A stretch of 64,000 bases of DNA from Symsagittifera roscoffensis (lineage: Eukaryota; Xenacoelomorpha; Acoela; Convolutidae), in the NCBI RefSeq assembly GCF_963678635.1, contig NC_087064.1, positions 64,969,548 to 65,033,547 on the forward strand. Direction: 5' to 3'. Positions 30,474 through 41,880 of the stretch are shown here, piece after piece; within the stretch, counting starts at the first letter, position 1; every line of letters begins with the position of its first letter. The translations under genes and the position numbers were made by a program. The notes beneath the pieces were generated by a model that did not search any database, was not told the origin of the DNA, and saw only the letters and a program-made list of their open reading frames with translations.

Positions 30474-32799
30474 ATGAAGAAAACCAGAGTATCACTAACT
30501 GAAAGAAAGGGAACAGGACTTAAGCCGAGCCATGCTTCAATGCAAAGGAAACCGACACCAACGAATCCGAGGATAAGGAGAAAAAATATTTCAGTGAATA
30601 TGGTCGGCACAAAAAGCAACAAGGAGCAGAAGGCGAAAGAGAAAATGTTGAAAGAACAAAGCGTACCAGAAAAAGAGACAAATCTAGAGACACCAGATCA
30701 GAGCATAGACGAGATAGAACGCAAGACGACAGAATCAACTGGGAGACCTAATGACAAAGTTGGAGCTGGGAGACCTAATGAAAAAGTTGAATGAGATAGA
30801 CAAAAAATTGAAGTGCAGTGAAGAAGATCGCCTAGAACTAAAAAAAAGAAAAAAGATACAACAAGAACGAGAACTTGGATAACTAGTATTGCTTAGCAAG
30901 GGCCACGGAGGATAAGCTACAACAGATGTCGGACAAAGTAGAGACTACCTTCAGAGAGCGAGAGACACATGTCAAAAAGATATGGAAGTCATGAAGAGAC
31001 GGTACGACACCGTGAATGACAAGTTGTGGAATCTTGATTCCAGAATGGATACAATGAGTAAGGACCAAGCAGAAAGTTCTTAAGCCATACAGTCCAAACT
31101 GGATGATCTCTTGAGAAACTCTATAGCACAGGATAAACTGGTAGCAGACAAACCATAAGGCACCAGAGTCGATTTTACAGAACCGCAACGGAATAAGCGG
31201 GAATCTACACTGTTACCCCGGATTGCAACGAGCATAGGGGCAGGGGGTTCCAAGACCATTATGAAGAGTGGCACATCAAACTCGACTAATGCACCAGGGG
31301 ACTCCAGCACACACACTAATGTAGCAACTGACGCCATGACATGGGCGAGCACCTGGGGATGATGAACAGGACACTTGAAGCATTCGCAACAAGGAACACA
31401 GACTCAAGCGACAGAGGAAGTGTTAAATCGAGAAAGACCTTCAAGAAACCCAAAGAAATTAAAGATGAATCGGATGGCTGCATTGACAAATGGGTTAGAA
31501 GTCATGAGACTACATTTAGAACACGACAACTTCAATGACGAAAGGCGGGCCTGCACAGCAATACTGAGCAATCTGGAGGGCACAGCGTTGAAATGTGTAG
31601 TAGCAAAGAAAGAGGAGGAGCGTGATACGGCAGACAAAATCTTCGAAATACTTTTGAATCGATTCGGATCAGGAATGAAAAGTCACCAAGCGATGATGAG
31701 ATTTGAAAAAAGAAGGCAGAGGGACGACGAGTCAATCGATCGGTTCCTGGATGATCTCGAGAGCTTGAGAAGAAGGAGCGATCCGGAAGAATCGACAAAC
31801 AGAAGGAATTTCAGCATCGCCTCGAAGTTTGTCGATGGGGTTAAAAGTGACGACTTGAGAACGATATTGTCAACGTATTATACACTCTCAAAGGATAATG
31901 CACCAAGCACCAACCCCAGAAGAGATGAGACAAAAGTCTAGAGAGTACATGTTGATGAAACCAAAAAAGTACTCGTAATCAGAAGGCAGGAATATGCAAG
32001 GGGGAAGCCAACCACAAATGTCGTCATGGTACAAGCCTAGAGATGACATGGATAAACGTAGGTCATGCGCAAATTGCGGATCAGCGGACCACCATGTTGC
32101 CGACTGCACGACGTACAAACAAGGCATGAAAAGCCTGGGATACACGCCAGATGAGGAAGATGAGAGCCAAACGGAAAACATGAATTTTATAGTGGCTTAA
32201 TCATCAAGATAGGCGCGAGGTGCTTCTTTTGTAATCAAAAAGGCCTTTTCACGATGGACTGCCCGTTGTTTTGGGAGGCGGTGAAGAATCAAAATCACCC
32301 CAAACACAAACTAGCACTGGCTGCGGTACTGAACACGAGGAATAGACAAGCCGAAATTGACTTGAAGAACGCGGAGGCAGTGAGTGGTGAGCTAGCAACA
32401 AAGACGGTGAAAAGCGTGAGGCAAGTCAAAGCGGTCGCGGAGCCCAAGACCAGGAATTCACTGGAGATAAATAATGAGAAGGCGGCTGCAGAGGCTATCA
32501 ACAAAGTAAAGCAAGACCTGGCGACCAAAGAGATTGAGCAACGGCTTAAGCAGGAGATAGAAAGGCAGAGATTCAATGAGACACTCTGCATGACAAGGCC
32601 AGAACCAGAAACCGGAGAGAACTCAGTGAGCAGAGGTAATTGCAACACCCTGACAATGGTGACGGGAAAACCATTTGGTATCACGAAAATTGGGGCAAGA
32701 AAAATGTCGACAATCACGGTGAGCGGCCACGAAGTAACAAGAAACCTGAGTGAACCAAGAGATCAGACAATAATGCACATTGATGTTTGCGCAGATTAA
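30474..32799 (+). pseudogene. Gag, copy 2 (capsid core retained)
   Basis: The start matches 23,799 (MKKTRVSLTERKGTG), then an internal deletion. Unlike the other copy it keeps the retrotrans_gag capsid core at 31,540-31,890: a WVRSHETTF helix, LEGTALKC, MRFEKRRQRDDESIDRFLDD, and FVDGVKSDDLRTIL. The first knuckle CANCGSADHHVADC is intact; the second has CFFCNQKGLFTMDC without His. Several shifts separate the parts. Confidence 0.85.
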
Positions 32800-33135
32800 T
32801 TGAGTACAATAAGCACGCAAAGTTCTTCTAGAGCTTTAAGGGCATTACTCACCAGATGTGGTAGCAAATCAGTTCGCATAGACAACAGATACACGGAGGC
32901 CTATGGTCCACATGAGATCAGGCTGAACATAGTTGGAATACTATCACTAAAACCATGATAACGTGTGATGAGGATCTAGCCAGATAAATCTACGTTGGTA
33001 GTGAGGAACTGAAAATGAGATCGATCGGACACTGTGCTATGTTAGAAGAAGATGCAATGCATATCGGGACGGAGGCAGATGTATCTGCACACGCACTAGA
33101 CATAAGCGGAAAGAAGACTCAACTGCGTGGGTTAT
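32800..33135 (+). pseudogene. Protease N-terminal remnant, copy 2
   Basis: It matches the other fragment up to the LRGL strand just before the catalytic Asp, then jumps at about 33,135 straight into the RT fingers (ETLLEYDMIEPS). The deletion removes the protease core and the pre-RT linker. Confidence 0.75.
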
Positions 33136-34432
33136 TAGAAAACAGATAGAAACCCTACTAGAGTATGATATGATAGAACCATCCAAATCACCGTGAGCGT
33201 ATGTAGTAGTGATGGCTAAGAAGGAAAGAGAACAACAAAGGTTTTGTTGTGACTTTCGGTATCTGAACTCCGTCACGGTGAAGGATGACTATCCCATACC
33301 TAGGATTGACGAGAGCCTATCAGAACTAGGGGACGCAAAATTTGTCACAACTCTTGATTTAGGATCGGCTTTTTGGCAGGTACCACTGAGGAAGCAGGAC
33401 AGGGACAATGCAGGGTTTGCTTGCGAGCTGGGGCTGTTTCAGTGGAAGAGGATGCCCTTCGGCCTTTGCAATGCCACGACTTCGTTTCAACGATTGATGG
33501 CACATGTATTGACAAGTGTAACAAAAAAAAATATGGCAACCTGGTGATGTGTTACTTGTATGACGTGGTAAAAGCGACACCTACTCTAGAGGACCACATC
33601 GAGCGACTGAACGAGGTGTTCGCTTGCATGAAAAGAGCAGGACTAAAATGCAAGCCATCGAAGTGCGAGATTCTCAAGGACTCAATTAAATAACTGGGGA
33701 GGATAGTGGATAAACATGGCTTTAGACCAGACCCAGAGGCAGTGGAGGCGGTGCTGACTTGGAAATCAGCAAAAACAGAACATCGACTAATGAGCGTCTT
33801 GGGTTTTGCGAACTTTTACAGGGAATTCATCAAGGGTTATGCGGACAAACTATACCCGACGCAACAACGCATGAGGCACAAAGGCAAGAAATTCACGTGG
33901 AACAAGGTGGCAGACGATTCATTCCAAAGAATAAAGAAAGAGTTGTGTGAAACACCTGTGCTAGGTATGCCAACGGAAAAAAATGTACGTGCTGGATACG
34001 GATGCGTCGGTGGTAGCGATCTCTGGCATACTCCATACTCCATCAAGAGCAGGAATGGAATGGGAAGACAGTCATGATACCGATAGCGTACGGGAACAGA
34101 GTCTTGAGTGATACAGAGATGAAGTACGGGGCACCCAAGGCAGCGATGTTTGCGGTAGTCACCTTTGTAGAAAAGTACAGGGTGTACTAGGTAGCGAACC
34201 ATTCAAGTTACGGGTCGACAATAGTGCACTCAGCTGGCTGAAAACATACTCAATGGATCAGAGATACATTGGGAGACGGATAGTTTGCTCAGACGGCTAT
34301 AACATGATCATTGAACACAGAACAAGGGACAAACATCAAAATGTCAATAGCTTGAGTAAGAGGACGGAATTCTACGAGAGTTAGGAATAAAGAGAAGCGG
34401 ATAGACCAGAAATCAAAGCTGGCTTCTCTTTT
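33136..34432 (+). pseudogene. RT and RNase H, copy 2
   Basis: RT motifs are visible: RFCCDFRYLNSVTVKDDYP, TLDLGSAFWQVPLRKQDRD, GLFQWKRMPFGLCNA. The catalytic box reads CYLYD in place of CYVDD, so the first Asp is lost. Thumb and connection (FLGFANF-type sequence with an RMGF variant) and RNase H (LDTDAS near 33,990, in a shifted frame) follow. There are stops at about 33,693 and 34,190. It retains the roughly 76 bp deleted from copy 1 after the catalytic box. Confidence 0.88.
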
Positions 34433-35047
34433 ATGGACAAGGAGACTTACGACAGCCTTCCACTCACAAGATGGCTCGACAATTCAGGGAAACCAATAGA
34501 GGACCATCCCGAGCTACGAGAGGTGCTTCAAGAGAAAACAATTCTGAAGAGAAACCGAGGGATGCCAGTGAAAGTAATGCTCAAGTCAAAAATAGTGATG
34601 GAAACACTAAAGGCAAAAAGCTACGATCTCAAAAAAGTAGAGACAGGAAGGGTGAAGATAGGTGAGGACATGAGGAGATTACTCGAGAAGCTAGCAGACG
34701 ATAAACCCGTAGTCCGGGTCAATGACAAAGACGAACCAGAGGTCACAAAACTGAGAAGAAGAGAAGCAGCTTATGGTGAGGACTCGTTGAAAGAAAAGCA
34801 ACCAGATGACAAAGAAATTGTGCAGTCATTGGTTGAGAAAATCCCGGAAGATATACTGAGGTGGACTACGTTTTGAAAGAAAAAATTGTCATTCAGGGAG
34901 GAGGCCGAACACCTTGGACGACTAAATCAAGATTCCGGGGAGTGGCCGACGTCAGAAGAAGACGCTGAAGAAGAGAAATTGCGCGGTGAGTCCGAAGAAT
35001 AGAATGAAGACTCAGAGAAAAGTGGCAATTACCAAGGTAGTCTTTGC
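34433..35047 (+). pseudogene. ORF-A linker between RNase H and integrase, copy 2
   Basis: A charged, Lys/Glu-rich region (YDSLPLTRWLDNSGKPIEDH, then RRLLEKLADDKPVV) matching the end of the 472-codon stretch in copy 1. No domain is recognised. Its acidic end leads to LCMILAEEK at the integrase start. Confidence 0.7.
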
Positions 35048-36690
35048 ATGATACTGGCAGAAGAGAAAATGAGGCACCGCGACAGGGAACTACAAACTGA
35101 CTCTTCCTCGGGAACGTACAATCTAGATCAACAGGACGCGGAAGGAGGAGTAGAGCTTGAGAAAAATGCAATATCAAGGAAACCGTTCAGGGAGCTATCG
35201 TGCAATTCAATTGTCAGGACAAACCTGGTGCAAGATGAGGACAGGAGGGTCTTGAGAAGGATAGTCTGCGTCAAACTAAAAGACGACATCCCCAGTCCTG
35301 GAGAACTGAATGGTCAGATGATTGCATTGAAGGAACACGTCAAAGTGAGATACAGACTGTTGGATCTGCTACGAGCCCAGAAGAATGACAAGATGACGAG
35401 CAACCTCTCCAAATGGATCCGGACAGGAGTCAAAGAGAAAGGGGACCTGGAGGAAGACAATTACAAGATCTTGACTCGGTTCTACAAAGAGAGAAGTGAT
35501 TTACGCTATCCTACAGCTGATGATGTGGTAGCTTGTAGAGGAAAAGATAAAGAGAAGATATTACACAAGCATACTCTTATCATACTACCACAGTTATACC
35601 AGACGGAAGTGTTTTTCAGATCGCACGACCAGATTTGACATCAGCGGTTATACAAGGTACAACAAAGAAAACTACACAGGTTTGATTGGCCAGGATTAAG
35701 AAAGGCTTGCGAGAGATAGGTGAACACATGCCTGTCGTGTTTACATGTGAAAGACCCTGGAAAATGGAGTTCGCACTTAAGTCCGTAGAGAGCTCGGAAG
35801 TTAACGAAGTTGTGCAGGTAGACCATCAGAAGATCTGCATGGCTGACTCAGGATACGATCAAATACTGGTTATAATAGAACTTTACGAAGTTGGCAGAAG
35901 CGGTACCACGTCAGACAGCCTCAGCGGAAGAGACTTGTGACCATTTGATAACACATTGGATATCGCGATATGGTTGTCCGATGACAGTCCAATCGGACAA
36001 CGGAAAAGCCTTCGTGGGGGACCTGACAAAAGAGTTGATGAGGAGATCGCAGACTGCTCAAGCACATTCAACAACTTACCATCCTCAGACTAACGGTTTA
36101 GTGGAGAGACAGAACACAACGCTGTTGAACACGCTCAGGGTGTATTGCTCGAGATACAAGACAGACTGGGATAAGTATCTGCCACAAGTGGTAGGGGCGT
36201 ACAACAGCACGCAACACTCAAGAACAGTGATCAGCCCTTTCATGATGTTAACTGGCGGGGAGAGAGCGATGCCCCTGGCATTCTTCTCTCCAGAATACGA
36301 AGGGAAAAGAGACGTCGCATCTGGCGTATGTGAAAGAAGCTGTCAATAGACAACCGGAATTGAACGAGCTCTGCAGGAGGAAAACGGCGCAAGCACAAAT
36401 GAGGTAACGGAAGAAATACGATGAAAAATACATCAGGCGAAGCCGTATGCAGTGGGAAAATATGTCTGGTTGTTCCAGAACCTCATACCTTCAAAGGGCG
36501 CAAAAAAAAGTTACTAGAGAAATGGCTAGGACCATTTATGATAACGGAGGTACACCAGCAGGGTCGATTCTATCGCTTGAGTGCAGGGCGTAGAGCGCAC
36601 TATGAAAATCTGAAACCTCATGTCCCATCACAGAACATGGAAGGACTCGAGTATCTACCGGTAGAGCCGGCATGTGAAGTGAACGAATGA
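35048..36690 (+). pseudogene. Integrase with GPY/F-like tail, copy 2
   Basis: The N-terminal region is open for 196 codons (MILAEEKMRHRDRELQT onward). The zinc region near 35,620-35,740 is broken by stops. The core shows VQVDHQ (first Asp), VQSDNGKAF and GLVERQN with DX35E spacing. The C-terminal KKLLEKWLGPFMITEVHQQ and HYENLKPHVPS form the GPY/F-like module. The TTYHPQTNG stretch lost in copy 1 is present here. Confidence 0.88.
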
Positions 36691-36723
36691 GGCACCAGAG
36701 AGACGACTGACGGCAACGAGGAC

Positions 36724-37913
36724 ATGAGCTTGGATGATAATGAGAAAAGAGATGTAGACTCAGAAGGGGGATTTTTTGCGGAGGAAGATTGGAATGATCC
36801 AGAGAAGATTGAGGTGCCAAATTGGACGGAACCAGACTTGCCGAGGACTGCAATGACAATAAATGGCAATCGCAAGCGGACAGGCATGAGGTACAACAGA
36901 TATGGTGATGTCTTCTTGATTGACAAGATACAGCCCGAAGAGATAGGCGAGGAGTTAGTGAATGTGGGCGAGCTGGTAGCCGATGAAGTGTGGCAAATCA
37001 TCAACGACAGCGAGCACTTCTTGCCGGAGGATCATTCAATACCAGAACGAGAAATAGACCTGGAGCAGAGCGAGATAGAAAGGAGGGAAAACACAAACCT
37101 GAGGATACTGGAATAGATGCATGGCCTCAAGAACAAAGGAGAAGAAGCGCAAAGTACCCAGCAGGTTGATGTGTCAGCAGAAAAACATGTGAAGACAAAA
37201 GATCCGTTTTTCGGTTGGACAGGCACCGATCGGCCACTGGACATACCACCGGATAATTTAGATCCAGCATCATCGACGGGGACGTCGATAAACATTTTTG
37301 TCGAGGGAGTGGGGGTAGGACTTACCCACACCAAAAATTTGATAATACAGAAGCTCATGGAAGTGAGAGAAAACAAAGGGTTGGAATTGGATCAGGATGA
37401 AGCTGAGCCTACCGTAGGGAGGAATTTCAAGACAAAATTTGAAATACCAAATGAATATTTGGAGAACATCCTGATCACGGACAGCGACTTCATTTTGTCA
37501 GATAGGACAAGTGCGATCTGCATAACGGCAGACATGAGCATCAACACGAGACTAGAGGCCGACTTCAAGAGAGAATATCAGAACGTGGAGTATCTATTTA
37601 GGCAGAGCCCGGGGTTGGCAGGAATGGCTGCGCTTCCTCCTTCAGTTTCACAAGTTCCGTGTAAATACCTGTGCTTTTTGGTAATGAGTGTCAATGAACG
37701 GAACACGATAGACACCGAACAAGTGTTGTTGACACTAACGAAGCGGAGGGACTTCATGGTCGAAAGAAGGATACTGGAGATCTCGATGCCGGTATACGAC
37801 CCAAATAGGGGCAAGTTGAACCCTAGGGAATTGTACGCCATTTACACGTGGTCTTTGCAGAAACGGAGATAACGGTGCACCTACACCAGAAATACTACTT
37901 GAGTATCGCCTGA
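36724..37913 (+). pseudogene. ORF-A acidic linker and macro-like domain, copy 2
   Basis: A 131-codon acidic linker ends at a TAG (37,114) that copy 1 lacks. The following 251-codon stretch has ILITDSDFILSDRTSAICIT, a helix RLEADFKREYQNVE, CKYLCFLVMSV, a helix LTLTKRRDFMVERR, ISMPVYDPNRGKL and, in a shifted frame, a last strand ending YYLSIA then TGA. Order and spacing resemble OARD1/Poa1p macro domains; GCGLD is replaced. The domain closes ORF-A. Confidence 0.65.
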
Positions 37914-38423
37914 GCTTTGGGCGGACATGGAATTCTTGAGTTAAGAGGCAACGGGCTCTTGAGTTAGGAGGCAAAGAGTTAGGAGGCAAAGGGTTAGGAT
38001 GGATTTTAATGTAATTGGCAGGACAATAAAATTTTAGAGAATTGATGGTGCTAAAACATAAAATGAGTCTGCATGCTCTAAAATCACTAATTGATTTATT
38101 TTAGCAGAGAATAGTTAGAATATTGTTTTGAAATATATTAATGGGAGAGGCTTAGAAAAAGCACAGATCATCTTGGTCTAAAAATGGGTTTTTTTTTTCA
38201 GATTGATCTGCAAAATTGAATTGACCATCAAGCAACACCTATTCGAAGAAAGAAGGAGATCTTGAACAAGTTCTCCACTAGCAATCAAATGGAAACATTT
38301 CTCGAGTATCAATTGGGGAAAGGTATTTCTTGAGTCTAACTGATAAGGCACGTCTCGAGTTTAATTGGGAAAGGTATTTCTTGAGTTGGTTGATACGTGA
38401 GATCGCTTGAAAGTAGAGTGACG
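37914..38423 (+). other. Spacer between ORF-A and ORF-B, copy 2
   Basis: Non-coding, with several CTTGAG-type motifs (TTCTTGAGT, CTCGAGT). It aligns in patches with the minus-strand spacer at 6,740-7,223. No other gene is seen. Confidence 0.6.
38190..38201 (+). promoter_or_regulatory. Candidate 3' splice site before ORF-B, copy 2
   Basis: A T-tract (ten T) ends in CAG, followed by ATTGATCTG. It lies 223 nt upstream of the ORF-B ATG and is homologous to the site at 6,947 in copy 1. A 5' donor cannot be assigned by eye. Confidence 0.45.
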
Positions 38424-39382
38424 ATGGCGGATCGCTTCTGGAAGTCTATGCCAGCAGCGCTCAAAAGGCCTACCCTAGACGAGCTATACAAGCCCTTGAG
38501 GGATTTCGACTATACCCAAAGGATGAAAGGTTAGCGGTGATACCTTCCTGCAGTTAGAAGCGCAAGGCGAATGTAGAGAGTCATCGACTGCAGCCGTGTT
38601 GATGGTTGGCTACATTTCAGAGGGGATATCTGATCAAGAACAGACCAGAGGGATATCCCAGAATGTGGATGGGGGCGTGAGGGGATTTGACTTGGCAAGA
38701 AATCCGGCTTGAGTAACCACACAGAATATGGTGCGGGAGAATTCCCCCTCCCGACCAGACCACCAGCGGGATCCGCGGTCCTATCCACGAGCAGGCCTTT
38801 GTCCATGATACGGTCTCAACAAACAGAGGAGGCATATCTGGACCTCAGTAACTTGAAGAGCGAACTGGAGAGGGCTCAGAGGGAACGAGATAAGGCGAAC
38901 CTTGACAGGGATGGCGCGAACCTTGAGGGAGCAGGCAAACCTTGAGAGGGACCAGGCGGACTTAAAAAGAGATCAAGCGATCCTCGAGAAACATCAGGCA
39001 AGGAGCGATCTGAATATGATTAGGGCGGAGTACCAGCAAGCACAGAAGGTGCGCGAGAAAATGGCAAATTGCAAACAGATAAAGTCAGAGATTGAAAAGA
39101 TACAGAGGAGGGAACAAGAGTTCGCGAAGCAGAAAGAAAGGAAGGAGAAGGCGACAGAACCAACTGTCTCTGGATCGAGACCAGAGTTGCGGATGGAGGT
39201 GGACGAAGTTTCCCGAACGAGTGGTTGATTTAACTTGAACCGAGTAGCTCAAGAACAAATGAAAGAGGGACTGGAGGCATGGACACCACCTGAGCCGGTG
39301 CCCTCCGTGCGCGGTCTAGAGACGAGACCGATCAAGCCGTTGATGGAAATCGCGCTGCCGGGATACACTCCCAGTTCAACTG
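38424..39382 (+). pseudogene. ORF-B head and coiled coil, copy 2
   Basis: It starts ATG with MADRFWKSMPAALKRP, matching copy 1. A shift near 38,520 and another near 38,940 break it. The join from head to coiled coil is open here (EEAYLDLSNLKSELERAQRE), which proves the two are one protein. The heptads NLDRDGANL and QADLKRDQAILEKHQARSDL are less regular than in copy 1. A Ser/Thr/Pro-rich stretch follows. Confidence 0.75.
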
Positions 39383-40170
39383 GTGGCAGTCAAACCGGGA
39401 CCGGTTCATCGCGTCTCAAGGAGCTACACGATAGGTTGCAGTCGATGGCTCGCGGCAAGTCAGCACGAGAAGAGCAACCTCCCAATCAGGAGTGCACTAA
39501 TTGCGAGCTACAAGAAAAACACAGATGGCGGCTTTAGCAGGCACAACCTCATGGACTGGACAGCGGCACAACGAGAGAGGAGGGATGCCTTCCATGACGC
39601 GTCGTGGGCTGAACAGTTCACACAGCCAAGAATACCCGAGGGTGCGGTCCACTTGATTATAGGGGACAGCCTGATTTGAGTGCTGACGCGAATCCAGTCA
39701 CATTGGCAAGTTGGGGTCTTGAGTTTTTCTGGAGCTGCAACGCCGCACATGTTGGCGTCACTGGATATGTTGGATATGGTGAAGATGTACACGGTCACAT
39801 TGATGATGGGAACCAATGACGTGTCCAGGGGAGAGTCGAGAAAGGTAATGAGGCTGCAAGAAAAGATGAGTTGTATTCTTGAGGAGCTGAGGGTTTATCT
39901 GGATCCCGCGATACTCACCATTTGCATCCATACAACATGAAGGCCGACCAACACGCGAGACAAATGAATGACAAAGTACGCAATATCAATGAGATAATCA
40001 GACAGATCCAGCAAAGGAGCGTCTTCCCGTAAGATTGCTGGACGTGGCCGATATGATGGAACACTCCCTTCCGGATGACGCGTCCTCGGATAGCATCCAC
40101 TTTGATAGGCCCAGGGGTGTGGAGTGGCTGAATGTTGTCTTCCAGAGGCACATAAACATTCTAGAGTCAG
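39383..40170 (+). pseudogene. SGNH/GDSL hydrolase domain of ORF-B, copy 2
   Basis: Block I is HLIIGDSL, with a TGA two codons later (39,677). Block II Gly is in LSFSGAATPHML. Block III is LMMGTNDVS. Block V is SDSIHFD near 40,090. All catalytic residues are thus conserved between two separately decaying copies. A 1-nt deletion after AILTIC shifts the frame before block V. Block V then reads on without a stop into segment B. Confidence 0.85.
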
Positions 40171-41880
40171 AAATGCTGGAGACGGCCCACTATACTTTTG
40201 GTCCACCCCCGATACCTCCCTTCTTCTCAGCTAGACCATTATCTGGCCGTCTGGGAGGAAGAGTCGACTCGAGAGACAGCTCAAGGAGCAGCAAGGCCAG
40301 ACAATTGGGAGCTACCCCGATAGAAGCAGATGAGGCGGGGTCATCAAGCCCCCAGAGTTCGGTAGTGTCCTCAGTGGTGGTGGTGGACAACAAGAAGGCG
40401 GAGATACTAGGAGAGGCGAGCAAGGCACGATATCAGGAGAGGGTGAAAGATCTAGAACTGAAGGATTTGGCATGTAGGCAAGAGTTGGCGGAGATCCTGG
40501 GGCTCAAGAATGTGTCACATGAATACTTGAGCAGAGACATCACTGCGTGGACTGGTTAAAGGCCACGAGGCACATTTCTCGAGAGCCAGGACGTTAGAGA
40601 CAGCAGACTTAACTGGGATTCCGCAGAAGTCAAAAACAGGCCCAGTCAATTACAGGCCACTCAAGCAACTGGGGAGTCTAGGACTCATAGTAGAACCTCC
40701 CAAGCTCCGAACAAGTATAGCCAATATCAGGGTAGCGATTCCCGCAGCACAGCTGAGAATGTTGGAAAATCTTCTTTACCCGAAGAACATGGATCTCCCA
40801 GATGCCGCTTATGGAGGGCCAAAGCTGGCCAAAAATCCAAGATATGGAAAGCCCTGTGGAAGCTCGCAGCTAGCCAAAACGTTGGCAGTGTATGATCGAT
40901 CAGATCCAAGAGCAGCGAGGGTGATCATCGAGGTGGGTTCGGACTTCGAGCGGACGTCGCCGAAGTTGTTCTGGCCAGAGACATTGGTGTATCCGCTGCC
41001 TGGGGCAGGACTGAATCAAATGCTAGCCCTAGTGGTGGCAATTAAGTCGGAGACGCCTTGCGAGCCTGAGTTGTTGCTATTTGCGGGAATGAACGACCAC
41101 CTGCATGCGGCAGGACTTCTAGAGCACCTGAGAAGTGAAGAACTGAGAAGTAGAGCGCCTGTTCGCCCCGATGAACGAGGTGCAAGTGTTGGTGGCTTCT
41201 CGATTTGGACCCAAGACGAGATTGGCTTTTACGACATCCCCGGGCTACGCGAGCATGCCGCTTGCCTTGCAGTTTGTGTATGCAATGTTGGTCTTGATAG
41301 CGGAAGGGAACGCGTGGCGGATACTTATGGCTGATCCCAATCGCGAACTGGAACCAGTCAACTTGAGAGTTCTTAAATCGGAGTTGGCAGCGGCATGGTC
41401 AGATTTGTCACATGCTCTGACGGAATTCAACGAATTGGCGTATATTTTGATTCTGCTGGATGAAGTCCTCTGCCTTGAAGTGTCGAATCTCGCCCGGCGA
41501 CTAAAGTTCAATCCGGAGATAAGGGTTGATCATCCGGTAATAAACCATTTAACAGCCAGCCTGTGGTTTCGGAGTATGGACCTGACAATCACGAGCTCAA
41601 CCAGTGAAGCGAGGGTACCAAGCAACGAGAGGAAAAATGTAGCTGCGGCCGAGAAGCAAATGGAATCGATGGGTTACCGCTTAACGCAAGAGAGAAGCAG
41701 ATGGCCGTTTCTGACCCGAAGACTTGAAAACGTCACAGACAAAATGAGGGGGAGTGCTTCACCTCTCATCAAACAGATATGGGAGTTTCTTGAGGCACAG
41801 CTGGAAGTGGCAGAAAACAGGGAGATGACGGTGGGAAGATTTGTCACGGCGGCCAATGAAGTCACCATTGGAGGGTTCTA
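40171..41880 (+). pseudogene. ORF-B segment B, copy 2
   Basis: It continues from the SGNH block V in one frame (EMLETAHYTFGPPPIPPF). A Ser-rich part and charged helices follow, then the globular part with IIEVGSDFERTSPKLFW and, further on, LLLFAGMNDHLHAAG. Here the two halves split in copy 1 are open across the junction (LVYPLPGAG). A shift near 41,150 separates the C-terminal half, which ends FVTAANEV, and a TAG (for Trp in copy 1) at 41,878-41,880 precedes segment C. Confidence 0.65.

Noticed and set aside
39490-39537. ECTNCEL Cys pair in copy 2
   Set aside because: It is in a shifted frame. Copy 1 shows that the real frame here encodes YKKNTEGRYHRHN before the SGNH domain.
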